A stretch of 53,686 nt of DNA from CAITNM01 sp037138055. GTDB lineage: Bacteria > Pseudomonadota > Alphaproteobacteria > Paracaedibacterales > CAITNM01. Of the stretch, positions 1 to 8,291 are shown in pieces. Position numbers and translations under genes: made by a program. The stretch's first letter is position 1, and each line of letters starts with the position of its first letter. The notes under the pieces are model-generated. The model was not told where the DNA came from. It worked only from the letters and a program-made list of their open reading frames with translations, and searched no databases. The stretch covers positions 1-53,686 of the forward strand of contig JBAXJB010000008.1 of assembly GCA_037138055.1 (NCBI GenBank). Direction: 5' to 3'.

Positions 1-54
1 ATCGGCGTCCATACCATCATCCTGAGCCCTCGTCAGAGAGCGTCGGGATCCAGT
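1..54. repeat. Intergenic palindromic repeat, family A (3' part)
   Basis: The sequence runs into a CATCCTGAGCCCT...GCGTCGGGATCCAGTG arm, the right half of a composite palindromic element seen at about ten other places in the window (for example 12347, 37561, 46578, 46944). It ends in GATCCAGTG like the other copies. The left end lies outside the window. No transposase or coding potential is seen. Confidence 0.7.
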
Positions 55-106
55 GAATATAATCCTTATCATCTCAAGCTTGATCCACTAGTGTGCAGTA
101 ACTTAA

Positions 107-1906
107 CTATCTGCCATCTCTTAATTTCCTAAGCGCAGGATTTATTTGGTCACGTGCCTTTTTTATTTCAGCAGATGCCTCTCCCCGCGCATTCATAGCC
201 ATTTCTATAGACCCACCTCTAATGATAGAGGTTTCTATTGCACTTAGCTTCACAAGTAATTTTTCTAAATACGCTATTTGATCTTCTCTCGATCCACCAC
301 CGTAATCTCTTCCTCCCAACTGACTGTGCAGAGCTGATAAATATGTTTTAACTCCGTTAGCGTCTACTGGAATTTCAGAAGCTGCTCCACCACCTACAGC
401 TACAGATGCTAAAGAAGAGGTCGGAGCTGCACCATCAGCTACAGCAGCAGGTGCAGCAGTGGCAGATGCAGATGATGAAGAAATTACAGGCATAGGTGAT
501 GGCGGCGGTGCCACTGCCACTGCTTTTTTGGCACTACCACCTACTCCGCTTACTACGGAAGGTTTTGGCGAAAATCCTTTAAAAGCACCTGCAACATAAC
601 CACCCGTTGGTTTTGGTGAACTGCTCGAACTACTTTTTACAATCACTGGAGGAGCAGCAGCAGCAACTGTTGGATTAAATGCAGGAGCAGCCGTTGCTAC
701 AGCTTGAGCAGGCACCGGTGAAAGAGGCATCGAAGGAATATTAACCACAGCCACAGGCGATGCTGGATTAGATGCAGGAACATAAGCTGCTACTGAACCG
801 TGGTGTGAGATACCATCTTCGCCATCACTATCGTCATCATCATCTTCTTCGGGGATCTGGGGTAATCTGCGTTCTAATACTCTTAGATTCTTTATTTGAT
901 TATTTGTTGCGATACCACTAGCAACTTTTTCATTCAGCTGTCTTATAGCTTCTTTAACAGCAGCTTTATTGTCAGTTATTTTAGTGGGAACAAGAGTAAG
1001 TTCACTCTCTCCTCTAACACACAATTCTATTGCAGCTTCAACTGGATCTTTTTTAGCCGCTGCAGCTGGTGCTGCACTACCACCTACTTTTAAGCCCATC
1101 CTTAATTGCCCCATGGCCATTCCTCTTGCCGTAGAATCAGCAATCGACATGCTATCAAAAAGAGCTTTCAGTTTTTCTAATCGTGCAGCATCTTCAGCAC
1201 TAGTGCCTGCAGCAGCTGGTGCACCTAGTTTTTGCTCAAGTTCTTGCAGCAATGTTAAATCAGTATTTTCATCTTTTGTTTTTGGGTCTTTTATAGTAAG
1301 TTCCGCAATTTTTTGTTGTACTTTTACAAGCAAAGGCACTGCAGCCGGCGCTGGCGCTGCTGCCACTGCACCTCCTTCTGGGGGTTTAATACCAGTACTC
1401 TTAAATCCGCCAAAACCACTTAATAGCCCTCCTATACCTGGTGCAGCTGCGGGGGCGGCCGCTGCGGGGGCTGCCGCTGCAGGTGGTGGAGCTGCAAACC
1501 TTAACACCACTTTTTCTTGTGCTGCTACTCCTAAAACGCTATGACCAGTCTCACAATATTTGTTATATCGTGTAAGAGCAGAAAAATCACTCGCGTTAAA
1601 CGCTGCACTAGCTTGGGCATTAGAGGGGTAATCACATCGTGAAATACCTACATTTCCAGATCCCCCTCTATTGATTAAAGACATGTAAATCGCGTTTGCT
1701 TCGTCGCTTCCACGCAAGGTTACAGGCTGCAATCTTAAAAGACCTGCAATATAAGCAACCTCGGGCGCTGAAGTGGGTGCAACATGTGCAGACCCTGCCC
1801 TATAAATATGCTGATAAAATCTATCCTGAATCTGCTTAAGGTCAGTAAATCCATCAGCATAAACCAGGTGATTAAAGCACAGAGCAAAAATAAATTTTTT
1901 CATCAT
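107..1906 (-). CDS. Secreted low-complexity Ala/Pro/Ser-rich protein, function unknown
   Basis: I do not recognise a family. The 599-residue product starts with a plausible signal peptide (MMKKFIFALCFNHLVYADG), then a short globular part (to about residue 135), then long Ala/Pro/Gly/Ser-rich linkers separating helical stretches. An acidic run (PEEDDDDDSDGEDG) sits near residue 355. The last 90 residues are charged and helical. AGGA lies just upstream of the start, and a second Met directly follows the first, so either ATG could be used. It starts 6 bp after the stop of the equally low-complexity gene at 1913-3184, so the two form an operon transcribed leftwards. The composition suggests an extended, surface-exposed or secreted protein; the role is unknown. 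Confidence 0.75.
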   Translation of the reverse strand: MMKKFIFALCFNHLVYADGFTDLKQIQDRFYQHIYRAGSAHVAPTSAPEVAYIAGLLRLQPVTLRGSDEANAIYMSLINRGGSGNVGISRCDYPSNAQASAAFNASDFSALTRYNKYCETGHSVLGVAAQEKVVLRFAAPPPAAAAPAAAAPAAAPGIGGLLSGFGGFKSTGIKPPEGGAVAAAPAPAAVPLLVKVQQKIAELTIKDPKTKDENTDLTLLQELEQKLGAPAAAGTSAEDAARLEKLKALFDSMSIADSTARGMAMGQLRMGLKVGGSAAPAAAAKKDPVEAAIELCVRGESELTLVPTKITDNKAAVKEAIRQLNEKVASGIATNNQIKNLRVLERRLPQIPEEDDDDDSDGEDGISHHGSVAAYVPASNPASPVAVVNIPSMPLSPVPAQAVATAAPAFNPTVAAAAPPVIVKSSSSSSPKPTGGYVAGAFKGFSPKPSVVSGVGGSAKKAVAVAPPPSPMPVISSSSASATAAPAAVADGAAPTSSLASVAVGGGAASEIPVDANGVKTYLSALHSQLGGRDYGGGSREDQIAYLEKLLVKLSAIETSIIRGGSIEMAMNARGEASAEIKKARDQINPALRKLRDGR

Positions 1907-1912
1907 TTTTTC

Positions 1913-3184
1913 CTAATCCCAATCTGAATCTGAGCCTGAATCATCACCGTCCGGATTTTCACCTGCCGCTATTTTTCTTGCCTCCTCAGCTTCCTTGGCT
2001 GCTTTTATAGCTGCTATTCTTTTTGCCATCTCATCCATCATTGGATTTGCCTGTTTTGGTTCTACTGGTGCAGCTGCCGCTACAGGTTCTTTTGGTTTTT
2101 GATCAGGATGCTCTTCTGTAGTAGCTTTAAGTGCTTTTCCGGCAGCAATACTAGCAAACAGCCCACCAGCTGAAGCTTGCGCCACAACGGGCACAGAAGG
2201 AGGCGCACCTGCTGGCGCGTATTTTGCAGGCAAGCCAGATCCCATTCTCGCTGCTTTTGCAGTTCTCTTAGCAACATCTCTTGCTTGCTTATACTGAGCA
2301 ATAGTTTCTGCTGGTTGGTTTGCAAGCTCATCATCTGTGTAATATCGTTCTTCACCTTGAGCTTGCGGGACAACAGCTTCTACTTGAGCCACAATAGGCG
2401 CTGCAGCGCCTTCAAATTTTGCAGGCAAGCCAGATCCCATTCTCGCTGCTTTTGCAGTTCTCTTAGCAACATCTCTTGCTTGCTTATACTGAGCAATAGT
2501 TTCTGCTGGTTGGTTTGCAAGCTCAGCATCTGTGTAATACCGCTCTACCGGCCCCACCACTTCTGCAGGCGCTGGTACCGCTATGGGTAGAGCAGCTGGT
2601 GCCGCTATGGGTGGAGCAACAACAGCAGCCACTTCACCAAAGTCTGAAAATTTTAAGGGTTGCGAAGCTCGCTTAACAACATCTTCAAGATTATTTCTAT
2701 ACTCAAAAATTGTGCCATGTGAAAACACCAACTGGCATAATGCACTAAATTCAGCACCAAAATCACCTGACGGACCTTCAGGCAACCCAACTAAAATCTG
2801 CTGTAACCCAGCATCATTGGGCGGATTTAAATACCCCAAAACATAAAATGCAAGCGTTAGTTGAGCATGAAGTTTTCTATGTGTCGTTAAAGTTTTAATT
2901 TGTTGAATTATTTTAGATGACTGATCACCCAAGCCAAACAATCTGTCTGTAATACCCGCTGTAATACAGCCATCAACCATTTGAATAAGCTGTTGATCGG
3001 TTCCTTTTGCGTCATTAATACCCTTAGTAGTACCAACCATTAAATCTATGTAGGCTATATTGTCATTTTTTAAAGATTCTTTAGCCTGAACTGAAGTAGG
3101 ACGCCGATCTACAAGCCCAGCACAAAAACATGTACTTATTTGAAGCGCCGTCATCAAAAAAAAGCAAACAATAATTTTTAACAT
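1913..3184 (-). CDS. Secreted protein with duplicated 43-residue module, function unknown
   Basis: This 423-residue protein has a strong signal peptide (MLKIIVCFFLMTALQISTCF, then CAG) and a helical N-terminal domain (about residues 30-180). A Pro/Ala linker follows, then two almost identical modules beginning RYYTDAELANQPAETIAQYK and RYYTDDELANQPAETIAQYK, and a tail that ends in the acidic string DDSGSDSDWD. The modules are near-identical at DNA level as well (2221-2349 and 2416-2544), so the duplication is recent. It is the upstream gene of a two-gene operon with the 599-residue protein. No enzymatic motif is seen. A surface or effector role is inferred from export and repeat turnover only. 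Confidence 0.78.
   Translation of the reverse strand: MLKIIVCFFLMTALQISTCFCAGLVDRRPTSVQAKESLKNDNIAYIDLMVGTTKGINDAKGTDQQLIQMVDGCITAGITDRLFGLGDQSSKIIQQIKTLTTHRKLHAQLTLAFYVLGYLNPPNDAGLQQILVGLPEGPSGDFGAEFSALCQLVFSHGTIFEYRNNLEDVVKRASQPLKFSDFGEVAAVVAPPIAAPAALPIAVPAPAEVVGPVERYYTDAELANQPAETIAQYKQARDVAKRTAKAARMGSGLPAKFEGAAAPIVAQVEAVVPQAQGEERYYTDDELANQPAETIAQYKQARDVAKRTAKAARMGSGLPAKYAPAGAPPSVPVVAQASAGGLFASIAAGKALKATTEEHPDQKPKEPVAAAAPVEPKQANPMMDEMAKRIAAIKAAKEAEEARKIAAGENPDGDDSGSDSDWD
2221..2544. repeat. Intragenic direct repeat, two copies of about 129 bp, period 195 bp
   Basis: Positions 2221-2349 and 2416-2544 carry nearly the same sequence with only a few substitutions (for example AT versus AG in the CATCTGTG context). 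The duplication is in frame and doubles a protein module of about 43 residues in the 1913-3184 gene. A period divisible by three allows expansion or loss without a frameshift. Confidence 0.9.
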
Positions 3185-3264
3185 TTTACAGTTGATCTAC
3201 ATCAATTAGGCTCAGTGTACCAACTGAGTGTTAATTTTCCGTAAACTTTCAGGGCACCCAGTCT

Positions 3265-3522
3265 CTAATGAGTAAGCACCTTTCCTTGTTTTTCCCTAAA
3301 CTGCGTCAACCATTTTTGCAAGCATTCCGGTGGCACATCGTCAATGTCCAATTGTTTCAGCTGTTCTATTGGGTCAGCACCTTTATGCATAAGAGTATAC
3401 AATTTCATTTTCAGCTCAACCGCCTTAAGGGCATAGCCGTACTTTTCTTGATCTATCGCTCGATCAAATATTTCGTTTAGAGCGTGAAGCGTTTCAGTAT
3501 TGTCAGGGTAAGAATACGTCAT
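3265..3522 (-). CDS. Small cytosolic helical protein, function unknown
   Basis: This 85-residue protein has no signal peptide and a regular charged/hydrophobic helical pattern (LNEIFDRAIDQEKYGYALKA, then LKMKLYTLMHKG), compatible with a small tetratricopeptide-like hairpin. It lies between the secreted operon and rpmH and is transcribed leftwards. The SD is weak (CAGG). I do not recognise the family. The amino-acid composition is that of a real protein, and the opposite-strand ORF in the same region is poorer. Confidence 0.55.
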   Translation of the reverse strand: MTYSYPDNTETLHALNEIFDRAIDQEKYGYALKAVELKMKLYTLMHKGADPIEQLKQLDIDDVPPECLQKWLTQFREKQGKVLTH

Positions 3523-3743
3523 AATCTGTGAACCTGCTTAGTGGTTTTGCTGGATGTTAATCATCTCATGAGACAAGAAAACCAACAAATTTTAAAAAGT
3601 CCCAAATAATTTTAGGTAAATTTTAGAGATAAAAAACAAAATCCCTAAAAAATTTAGCCATTTAAAAAGGAATCCCTTTAGAAATACTTGATTTTTGTAT
3701 CTGCATTGGCTAAGGTGCTTAGATATTAAATGGAGGAACACCA

Positions 3744-3878
3744 ATGAAGCGCACGTATCAACCAAGTCGTTTAGTTCGTAAACGTCGTCACGGTTTTCGT
3801 GCCCGTATGGCAACCAAAAACGGCCGTAGAGTCGTTGCTGCACGGCGCTCAAAAGGAAGAACAAGACTTTCAGCTTAA
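3744..3878 (+). CDS. rpmH: 50S ribosomal protein L34
   Basis: The 44-residue product begins MKRTYQPSRLVRKRRHGF and ends SKGRTRLSA, the full length and signature of L34, a late-assembly protein of the large ribosomal subunit. A good SD (TGGAGG at 3731-3736) precedes the ATG by 7 nt. rnpA begins at the base right after its stop codon, the usual bacterial rpmH-rnpA coupling. It heads the cluster rpmH-rnpA-yidD-yidC-engB, so the promoter should lie in the AT-rich 3523-3730 interval, where I see no confident -35/-10 pair. Confidence 0.98.
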   Translation: MKRTYQPSRLVRKRRHGFRARMATKNGRRVVAARRSKGRTRLSA

Positions 3879-4241
3879 ATGTACAGCTATATGAAAGCGC
3901 GCAAAGACTATGTGCGCTTAAGCCGTACAGGAAAAAGATTCTTTTTTGATGGATTTATCGCCCAAGCTCTACCCATTAGTGATAGAGCTGGGATGATAGG
4001 CATTACAGTCACAAAAAAATTAGGCGGGTCTGTTTTTCGTCACCGAGCAAAACGTAGGCTCCGTGAGACAATAAGACTCTGGAACAAAGAGAACTCAACG
4101 CCTTTTGCCTATGACATAGTTCTTGTTGCCAGAAGTAAGATTTTTGACCTAGACTTTATAGACATTCGAAAACAATGGGATGAAATGTTAGGAAAACTGC
4201 AAAAAAACCAGGATTGGACCCATGAAACGCTTCGTCGTTAG
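3879..4241 (+). CDS. rnpA: Ribonuclease P protein component
   Basis: This 120-residue basic protein binds the RNase P RNA and helps 5' processing of pre-tRNAs. The family signature is visible as RHRAKRRLRE at residues 54-63 (usual form R-N-R-x-K-R-x-L-R), preceded by GITVTKKLGG. Length is normal. The first ATG directly abuts the rpmH stop; a second in-frame ATG at 3891 is an alternative start. The 3' end overlaps yidD by 20 bp. The RNase P RNA gene itself is not in this window. Confidence 0.96.
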   Translation: MYSYMKARKDYVRLSRTGKRFFFDGFIAQALPISDRAGMIGITVTKKLGGSVFRHRAKRRLRETIRLWNKENSTPFAYDIVLVARSKIFDLDFIDIRKQWDEMLGKLQKNQDWTHETLRR

Positions 4242-4563
4242 TTTCATTTATTTGTATCGCTGGCTTGTGTCTCCATTTTTGCCACCAGCATGCAAATTCA
4301 CCCCAACCTGCAGCCGATATGCAATATCTGCCATAGAATGCCATGGGGTAGCAAAAGGTCTGTGGATGACGTTAAAACGATTGCTACGATGCAACCCATT
4401 CAACAAGTCAGCATCACCCTATGACCCTGTTCCGTTTCCAGCCTCATCCCCGATCCTAGATTCTTTTTCTGAGACACCACAACCTGACTTAACCGTCATT
4501 GATTCAATAAATCCGGCAAATTCAAGCCGTTCACCAAAATTAAAAAGAGCACATCACGCATGA
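4222..4563 (+). CDS. yidD: Membrane protein insertion efficiency factor YidD
   Basis: This is a 113-residue member of the YidD family, a small amphipathic inner-membrane-associated protein that assists YidC-dependent insertion. The diagnostic segment is KFTPTCSRYA at residues 25-34, followed by RCNPF at 56-60. The C-terminal 40 residues are a low-complexity Ser/Pro tail, longer than in many homologs. The start lies inside rnpA (20-bp overlap), and the TGA stop overlaps the yidC ATG (ATGA at 4560), so the three genes are translationally coupled. Confidence 0.95.
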   Translation: MKRFVVSFIYLYRWLVSPFLPPACKFTPTCSRYAISAIECHGVAKGLWMTLKRLLRCNPFNKSASPYDPVPFPASSPILDSFSETPQPDLTVIDSINPANSSRSPKLKRAHHA

Positions 4564-6242
4564 ATGAAAATCGTAATTTAATATTAGCAGTTGGTTTATC
4601 CGTTGTTATAATGCTTGGCTTTTCTCAGTTTTATGATAAGCCAAAATTCGAACAAATTGCCCAAGAACAAAAAGCAAATGTCGCACAGCCTGCTCAGCAA
4701 GCAGCAGCTGAACCAAGCAAAACAACTCCGGTTATTAGCCCAGAAGTAGCTATTGATCAGTCAGCCCGCATTGCCATAGCAACCGACACAATTCAAGGCA
4801 GTATTCGCCAAGTCGGCGCCGTGCTTGATGATGTATTATTAGTAAAATACAAAGAAACGCCTGATCAAACCAGCCCTATGATTCGCCTGTTGCAAAACCC
4901 AAATGGCGAAAATGGCTACAGCGTTTCAAGCGGATGGAAAGCAGCGAATAACTGCGATGCCGGTTCAATGCCAAATGACACTACCAACTGGCAAATGCAC
5001 GGGGAAAATACAAAATTAACCGCAAAAACCCCAATTACCTTGGTTTGGTTTAACGACCGTGGCATCAAATTCGAACGCGTAATTAGTATTGATGATCAAT
5101 ACATGATGACGGTTACCGACCACGTCACCAACCTAAGTGACAAAGAAGTAAGCATTCAACCAACGGCGCAAATATGCCGAAAAAATCCCCCAAAGTCACA
5201 AGGGTTTTTTATTCTTCACGAAGGACCAATTGGTCATTTCAACACAAAGCTATTTGAAGGTTCTTATGATGACCTAACCAAAAGCCCTGTAACTCAGCAA
5301 TCATCCGGTGGCTGGATCGGCTTTACCGATAAATTTTGGTTAGTAAGCTTAATTCCTGACCCCAAATCAGTTGTCCAAGTTGACTATGCCCATAAAAACG
5401 ATGCATACACCGCACAATTTAGCGCAGCAGCTATTAATGTAAAACCAAAGGAAACCTCAACCTACAAATACCACGTGTTTGCAGGCGCCAAGGTTTTGCG
5501 CATGCTAGATGGTTATGAATCAAAAGTAGGCGTAGGACATTTTGACCTAGCTGTCGACTTTGGCTGGTTCTATTTCCTAACCAAACCATTGTTCTATGCA
5601 TTAGAATTTTTGGCAGATTTCTTGGGCAACCTAGGCCTAGCAATTTTAGCCCTAACAATTTTGTTTAAATTGATATTGTTCCCTATGGCCACAAAGTCAT
5701 ACCGTTCAATGGCGCGCTTGAAAAACCTACAGCCAAAGATTCAGCAAATTCAAAACCTGTACAAAAATGACCGCGCGCGCTTAAGCCAAGAATTAATGGC
5801 CTTGTATAAAAAAGAAAAGGTGAACCCTGCGGGTGGCTGCCTGCCTGTACTAATTCAAGCACCAATTTTCTTCTGCTTGTACAAAGTGTTGTTCGTCAGC
5901 ATTGAAATGCGCCATGCACCATTTTTCGGTTGGATTCATGACCTATCAGCGCCAGACCCAACATCGTTTGCGAACCTATTTGGATTGCTTCCATTTGATC
6001 CCCCATCATTCTTGCAAATTGGTATTTGGCCATTGCTAATGGGTGCTACCATGGTGATTCAACAACGCATGAATCCGCAACCAGCCGACCCTACCCAGGC
6101 AAAAGTCATGATGATCATGCCGATTATGTTCACCTATTTGTTTGCAAGCTTCCCAGCTGGCCTAGTAGTGTACTGGACATGGAACAACCTTTTATCTATG
6201 GCACAACAGTGGTTTATAACCAAACGAATGACCCAAAAGTAG
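4560..6242 (+). CDS. yidC: Membrane protein insertase YidC/Oxa1
   Basis: The 560-residue inner-membrane insertase and chaperone acts alone or with SecYEG. TM1 is at about residues 6-24, followed by a Gln/Ala-rich linker and the large periplasmic P1 domain (about 65-330) of Gram-negative YidC. The conserved five-helix core is C-terminal, with cytoplasmic motif SMARLKNLQPKIQ, then NPAGGCLPVLIQAPIFF and FPAGLVVYWTWNNLLSMAQQ. The length fits alphaproteobacterial YidC. It overlaps yidD by 4 bp. The downstream engB start lies inside its 3' end. Confidence 0.97.
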   Translation: MNENRNLILAVGLSVVIMLGFSQFYDKPKFEQIAQEQKANVAQPAQQAAAEPSKTTPVISPEVAIDQSARIAIATDTIQGSIRQVGAVLDDVLLVKYKETPDQTSPMIRLLQNPNGENGYSVSSGWKAANNCDAGSMPNDTTNWQMHGENTKLTAKTPITLVWFNDRGIKFERVISIDDQYMMTVTDHVTNLSDKEVSIQPTAQICRKNPPKSQGFFILHEGPIGHFNTKLFEGSYDDLTKSPVTQQSSGGWIGFTDKFWLVSLIPDPKSVVQVDYAHKNDAYTAQFSAAAINVKPKETSTYKYHVFAGAKVLRMLDGYESKVGVGHFDLAVDFGWFYFLTKPLFYALEFLADFLGNLGLAILALTILFKLILFPMATKSYRSMARLKNLQPKIQQIQNLYKNDRARLSQELMALYKKEKVNPAGGCLPVLIQAPIFFCLYKVLFVSIEMRHAPFFGWIHDLSAPDPTSFANLFGLLPFDPPSFLQIGIWPLLMGATMVIQQRMNPQPADPTQAKVMMIMPIMFTYLFASFPAGLVVYWTWNNLLSMAQQWFITKRMTQK

Positions 6243-6841
6243 TTCAGGCTGCCAAGACCCTTTTCAAGAATCCTTGCACATTTGTTGCAGGGGTTCCTGA
6301 CATGAAATTCATGCGACAGTTTCCCTTTCCAGAGGTTGCCTTTTGGGGCCGCTCGAACGTGGGGAAATCTAGCCTATTGAATGCGTTAATTGGCACTACC
6401 ATTGCCAGAACATCAAACACGCCCGGGCGAACTCAGCAGTTGAATTTTTTCAATCTTGGTGACAGGTTAATGCTGGTTGATATGCCAGGCTATGGCTTTG
6501 CCAACGTACCCTTGAAGTTAAAATATCAATGGGAAGACCTAATCTCTGCCTACCTTAATGAACGTGATCAGCTAAAACGTGTGTTCCTGCTTATTGATGC
6601 CCGCCATGGGTTCAAGAAAAATGATATTGAGATCATGACCTATCTTGATGAACTTGGTTGTATTTTTCAAATTCTGGTAACAAAGGCCGACAAAATTCCC
6701 CTAGCCTCTCATGCCAATTTAAAAGCCACTATGGAAGAAGAACTGGCCAAACACTCAGCAGCCCGCCCGGAAGTTATTTTAACTTCAGCAGAGCGTAAAA
6801 TGGGCATTCATGAACTACAGCAACACATCGCTGCACTTTAG
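6179..6841 (+). CDS. engB: Ribosome biogenesis GTP-binding protein EngB/YsxC
   Basis: This TRAFAC-class GTPase is needed for large-subunit assembly. The G1 loop is GRSNVGKSS, G3 is DMPGYG, G4 is TKAD and G5 is TSAERK. The open frame reaches back to 6026 inside yidC, but those residues are not family-like. The ATG at 6179 gives 220 residues, normal for EngB, and overlaps yidC by 64 bp; in-frame GTG at 6209 is an alternative. No clear SD precedes 6179, so translational coupling to yidC is likely. It is the last gene of the cluster; the repeat region at 6857 follows immediately. Confidence 0.94.
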   Translation: MEQPFIYGTTVVYNQTNDPKVVQAAKTLFKNPCTFVAGVPDMKFMRQFPFPEVAFWGRSNVGKSSLLNALIGTTIARTSNTPGRTQQLNFFNLGDRLMLVDMPGYGFANVPLKLKYQWEDLISAYLNERDQLKRVFLLIDARHGFKKNDIEIMTYLDELGCIFQILVTKADKIPLASHANLKATMEEELAKHSAARPEVILTSAERKMGIHELQQHIAAL

Positions 6842-6856
6842 ACGGATATCATTCAT

Positions 6857-6973
6857 CTGGACCCTATGGTCAAGCCATAGGGAGACTGTTGTGAGGTATC
6901 CTCTCGATTCTCAGGTTGACCGCGTAAATCCATCAACCCTATAGTTTTCCTGTGGCTTGGGCCTTGGATCCAG
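6857..6973. repeat. 117-bp MITE-like palindromic element, copy 1
   Basis: The element begins CTGGACCCTATGGTCAAGCC and ends with GGATCCAG, so its tips are imperfect inverted repeats. It is the first of two head-to-tail copies with period 143 bp; a 26-bp linker joins them. The same ends and the CTATGG...CCATAG stem recur at 7421-7507 and 12454-12575. It has no ORF and looks non-autonomous. Confidence 0.75.
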
Positions 6974-6999
6974 TTCTATAAGTTCCAGAAATTACTCAT

Positions 7000-7116
7000 C
7001 TGGACCCTACGATCAAGTCGTAGGGAAACTGCTGTGGAGTATCCTCTCGATTCTCAGATTGACCGCATAAATCCATCAACCCTATAGTTTTCCTATGGCT
7101 TGACCATAGGATCCAG
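7000..7116. repeat. 117-bp MITE-like palindromic element, copy 2
   Basis: This is the second head-to-tail copy, of identical length to copy 1 with scattered substitutions. It begins CTGGACCCTACGATCAAGTC and ends CCATAGGATCCAG. In this copy the left stem (CCTACGATCAAGTCGTAGGG) differs from the right stem (CCTATGGCTTGACCATAGG), which suggests the stems are exchanged as cassettes between copies. Confidence 0.75.
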
Positions 7117-7132
7117 TTCTATATCGTCCGTA

Positions 7133-7420
7133 TTATTTTGTGATTTCTTCATATAAATCATCCCAGTTCGGATTTTCCTTTTCAATAAGAGCCACTTTCC
7201 AAGCACGCTCCCATGTTTTCATGCAACGCTCTCGCTGAACCATTGCACCCGCATCTTGATGCACTTCAAAGTACACAAGCTTGTCTATTGCATATTTGGA
7301 AGTAAAGCTTTTCACGAATTTTTGTTTATGTTGCCAAACCCTTTTAACTAAATCATCGGTTCTTCCAATATAGAGCGTTCCGTTTGGCTGGCTAGCAAGA
7401 ATGTAAACGTAATATTGCAT
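7133..7420 (-). CDS. GIY-YIG domain protein (UPF0213/YhbQ type)
   Basis: This 95-residue single-domain GIY-YIG protein reads YYVYILASQPNGTLYIGRTD, which gives the paired VYI and YIG strands plus the catalytic-type Arg. RVWQHK and a downstream Glu region (QRERCMKTWERAWK) follow. Proteins of this size are nuclease-like, possibly in DNA repair or RNA processing; the biological role is not settled. Family members are very common in this phylum. The repeat at 7421 abuts its start codon, and no good SD is visible, so expression may be weak. It is flanked on both sides by the same MITE-like element. Confidence 0.85.
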   Translation of the reverse strand: MQYYVYILASQPNGTLYIGRTDDLVKRVWQHKQKFVKSFTSKYAIDKLVYFEVHQDAGAMVQRERCMKTWERAWKVALIEKENPNWDDLYEEITK

Positions 7421-7507
7421 GGGGATCGCTTGGACTCCGCAATAGAGTCGGAAGGAAACTGTGGTGGAGAGTCTTTTCTAGCTTCCCTACGACTTGATCG
7501 TAGGGTC
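7421..7507. repeat. Truncated MITE-like element upstream of the GIY-YIG gene
   Basis: This partial relative of the 6857 and 7000 elements contains a GGACTCCGCAATAGAGTCGG stem, the GGAAACTGTGGTGGAGAGTC core and a CCCTACGACTTGATCGTAGGG stem, and ends GGGTCCAG. It ends at the base before the ATG of the GIY-YIG gene and so supplies that gene's 5' leader. Confidence 0.65.
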
Positions 7508-7521
7508 CAGTTCTATAACAT

Positions 7522-7558
7522 CAAAAAGAGCTCCGGATGACACTTTGCACCAGAGCCC
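7522..7558 (-). terminator. Rho-independent terminator for the 7571-8137 gene
   Basis: On the minus strand GGGCTCTGG (7550-7558) pairs with CCGGAGCTC (7528-7536), including two G-U pairs, and is followed by a T run (7523-7527). It lies 12 bp after the stop codon. Confidence 0.6.
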
Positions 7559-7570
7559 AATCGACTTAAC

Positions 7571-8137
7571 CTAACGACCAGCAAAAACAGCCAGAAGTGC
7601 TTCTTTTATAGGCTGTGCGCCAGCAACACCCAACTCATCCATCTTCGCATTCACCTTTTGCACCATAGCAACGTCTATCGCACACTTAAGCGCATTTAAA
7701 GTCTTCACTTCATTTGCTGCAGGATTACCTCCCATGGCAGCTGCCCCAGCACCTGGAATAGCAACGCCTAAATTACCATTGTTAAGGCCGTCTATAAATC
7801 CATTAAGTTGGTCTAAAAGAGCTCCCTTACCAACAGATGCAGGAATCACAGTATCTTTCGCCAACTCTGCCTTAATTTTTTCTTTTGCAATAGCAATGTA
7901 TGGATCGCATGTATTGGTGTTTACACATTGCACCAAAGCTCGTATTTCAGAAGGTAACGCTGGCCCAGCTCCGCCTCCACCTGCTGCTAACGCATTCATT
8001 GCCTCTACTGCGATTTGCTTAAGCTGCTGCGGTGTTTTCCCATTAAACCTTGGATCGGTCGTTTCTATTGGCGTAGTTGTCGCGCTCAGTTTTATTGTCG
8101 CAATAATAATTACAAGTGCTGTTTTTAGCATTTTCAT
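7571..8137 (-). CDS. Secreted protein of the F-x-G-K-T-P-x-Q-L-K family (188 aa)
   Basis: Unknown family. The signal peptide is MKMLKTALVIIIATIKLSAT. Directly after it comes DPRFNGKTPQQLKQIAVEAM (about residues 28-47), a motif shared with the secreted proteins at 8292-9047 and 10813-12153. The rest is Ala/Gly-rich and helical with one CVNTNTC Cys pair. GAGG lies about 10 nt before the ATG. A hairpin with a T run follows the stop, so it is probably a single-gene transcript. The shared N-terminal motif in mature proteins that otherwise differ suggests a modular export, anchoring or docking element (inference). Confidence 0.8.
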   Translation of the reverse strand: MKMLKTALVIIIATIKLSATTTPIETTDPRFNGKTPQQLKQIAVEAMNALAAGGGGAGPALPSEIRALVQCVNTNTCDPYIAIAKEKIKAELAKDTVIPASVGKGALLDQLNGFIDGLNNGNLGVAIPGAGAAAMGGNPAANEVKTLNALKCAIDVAMVQKVNAKMDELGVAGAQPIKEALLAVFAGR

Positions 8138-8236
8138 AATAGATAGATCCTCTTCTTTTGTAAAAAAGTATGGCGGTGTTACAAGGCCATATTTTAAAAG
8201 TTAGCTTTACTCTATTGATGCTAAACCATATTTTAA

Positions 8237-8277
8237 ATAAAAAAAACCCCTCTCCAATTAAGAAGAGGGGATTTTTT
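8237..8277. terminator. Bidirectional rho-independent terminator
   Basis: CCCCTCT (8247-8253) pairs with AGAGGGG (8264-8270) around a short loop, flanked by an A tract on the left and a T tract on the right. It can terminate the 8292-9047 gene (minus strand). Confidence 0.85.
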
Positions 8278-8291
8278 AGAGGCTTTAGATT

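Noticed and set aside
969..1544. Long plus-strand open frame opposite the 599-residue Ala-rich gene
   Set aside because: It is the mirror of Ala/Pro-rich codons (GCx reads as Ser/Cys/Ala on the other strand). It has no SD or signal, and the minus-strand frame has a signal peptide and an operon partner.
2177..2590. Plus-strand frame with a repeated Cys/Ser/Arg-rich sequence
   Set aside because: The repeat comes from the 129-bp duplication on the other strand; composition is not protein-like.
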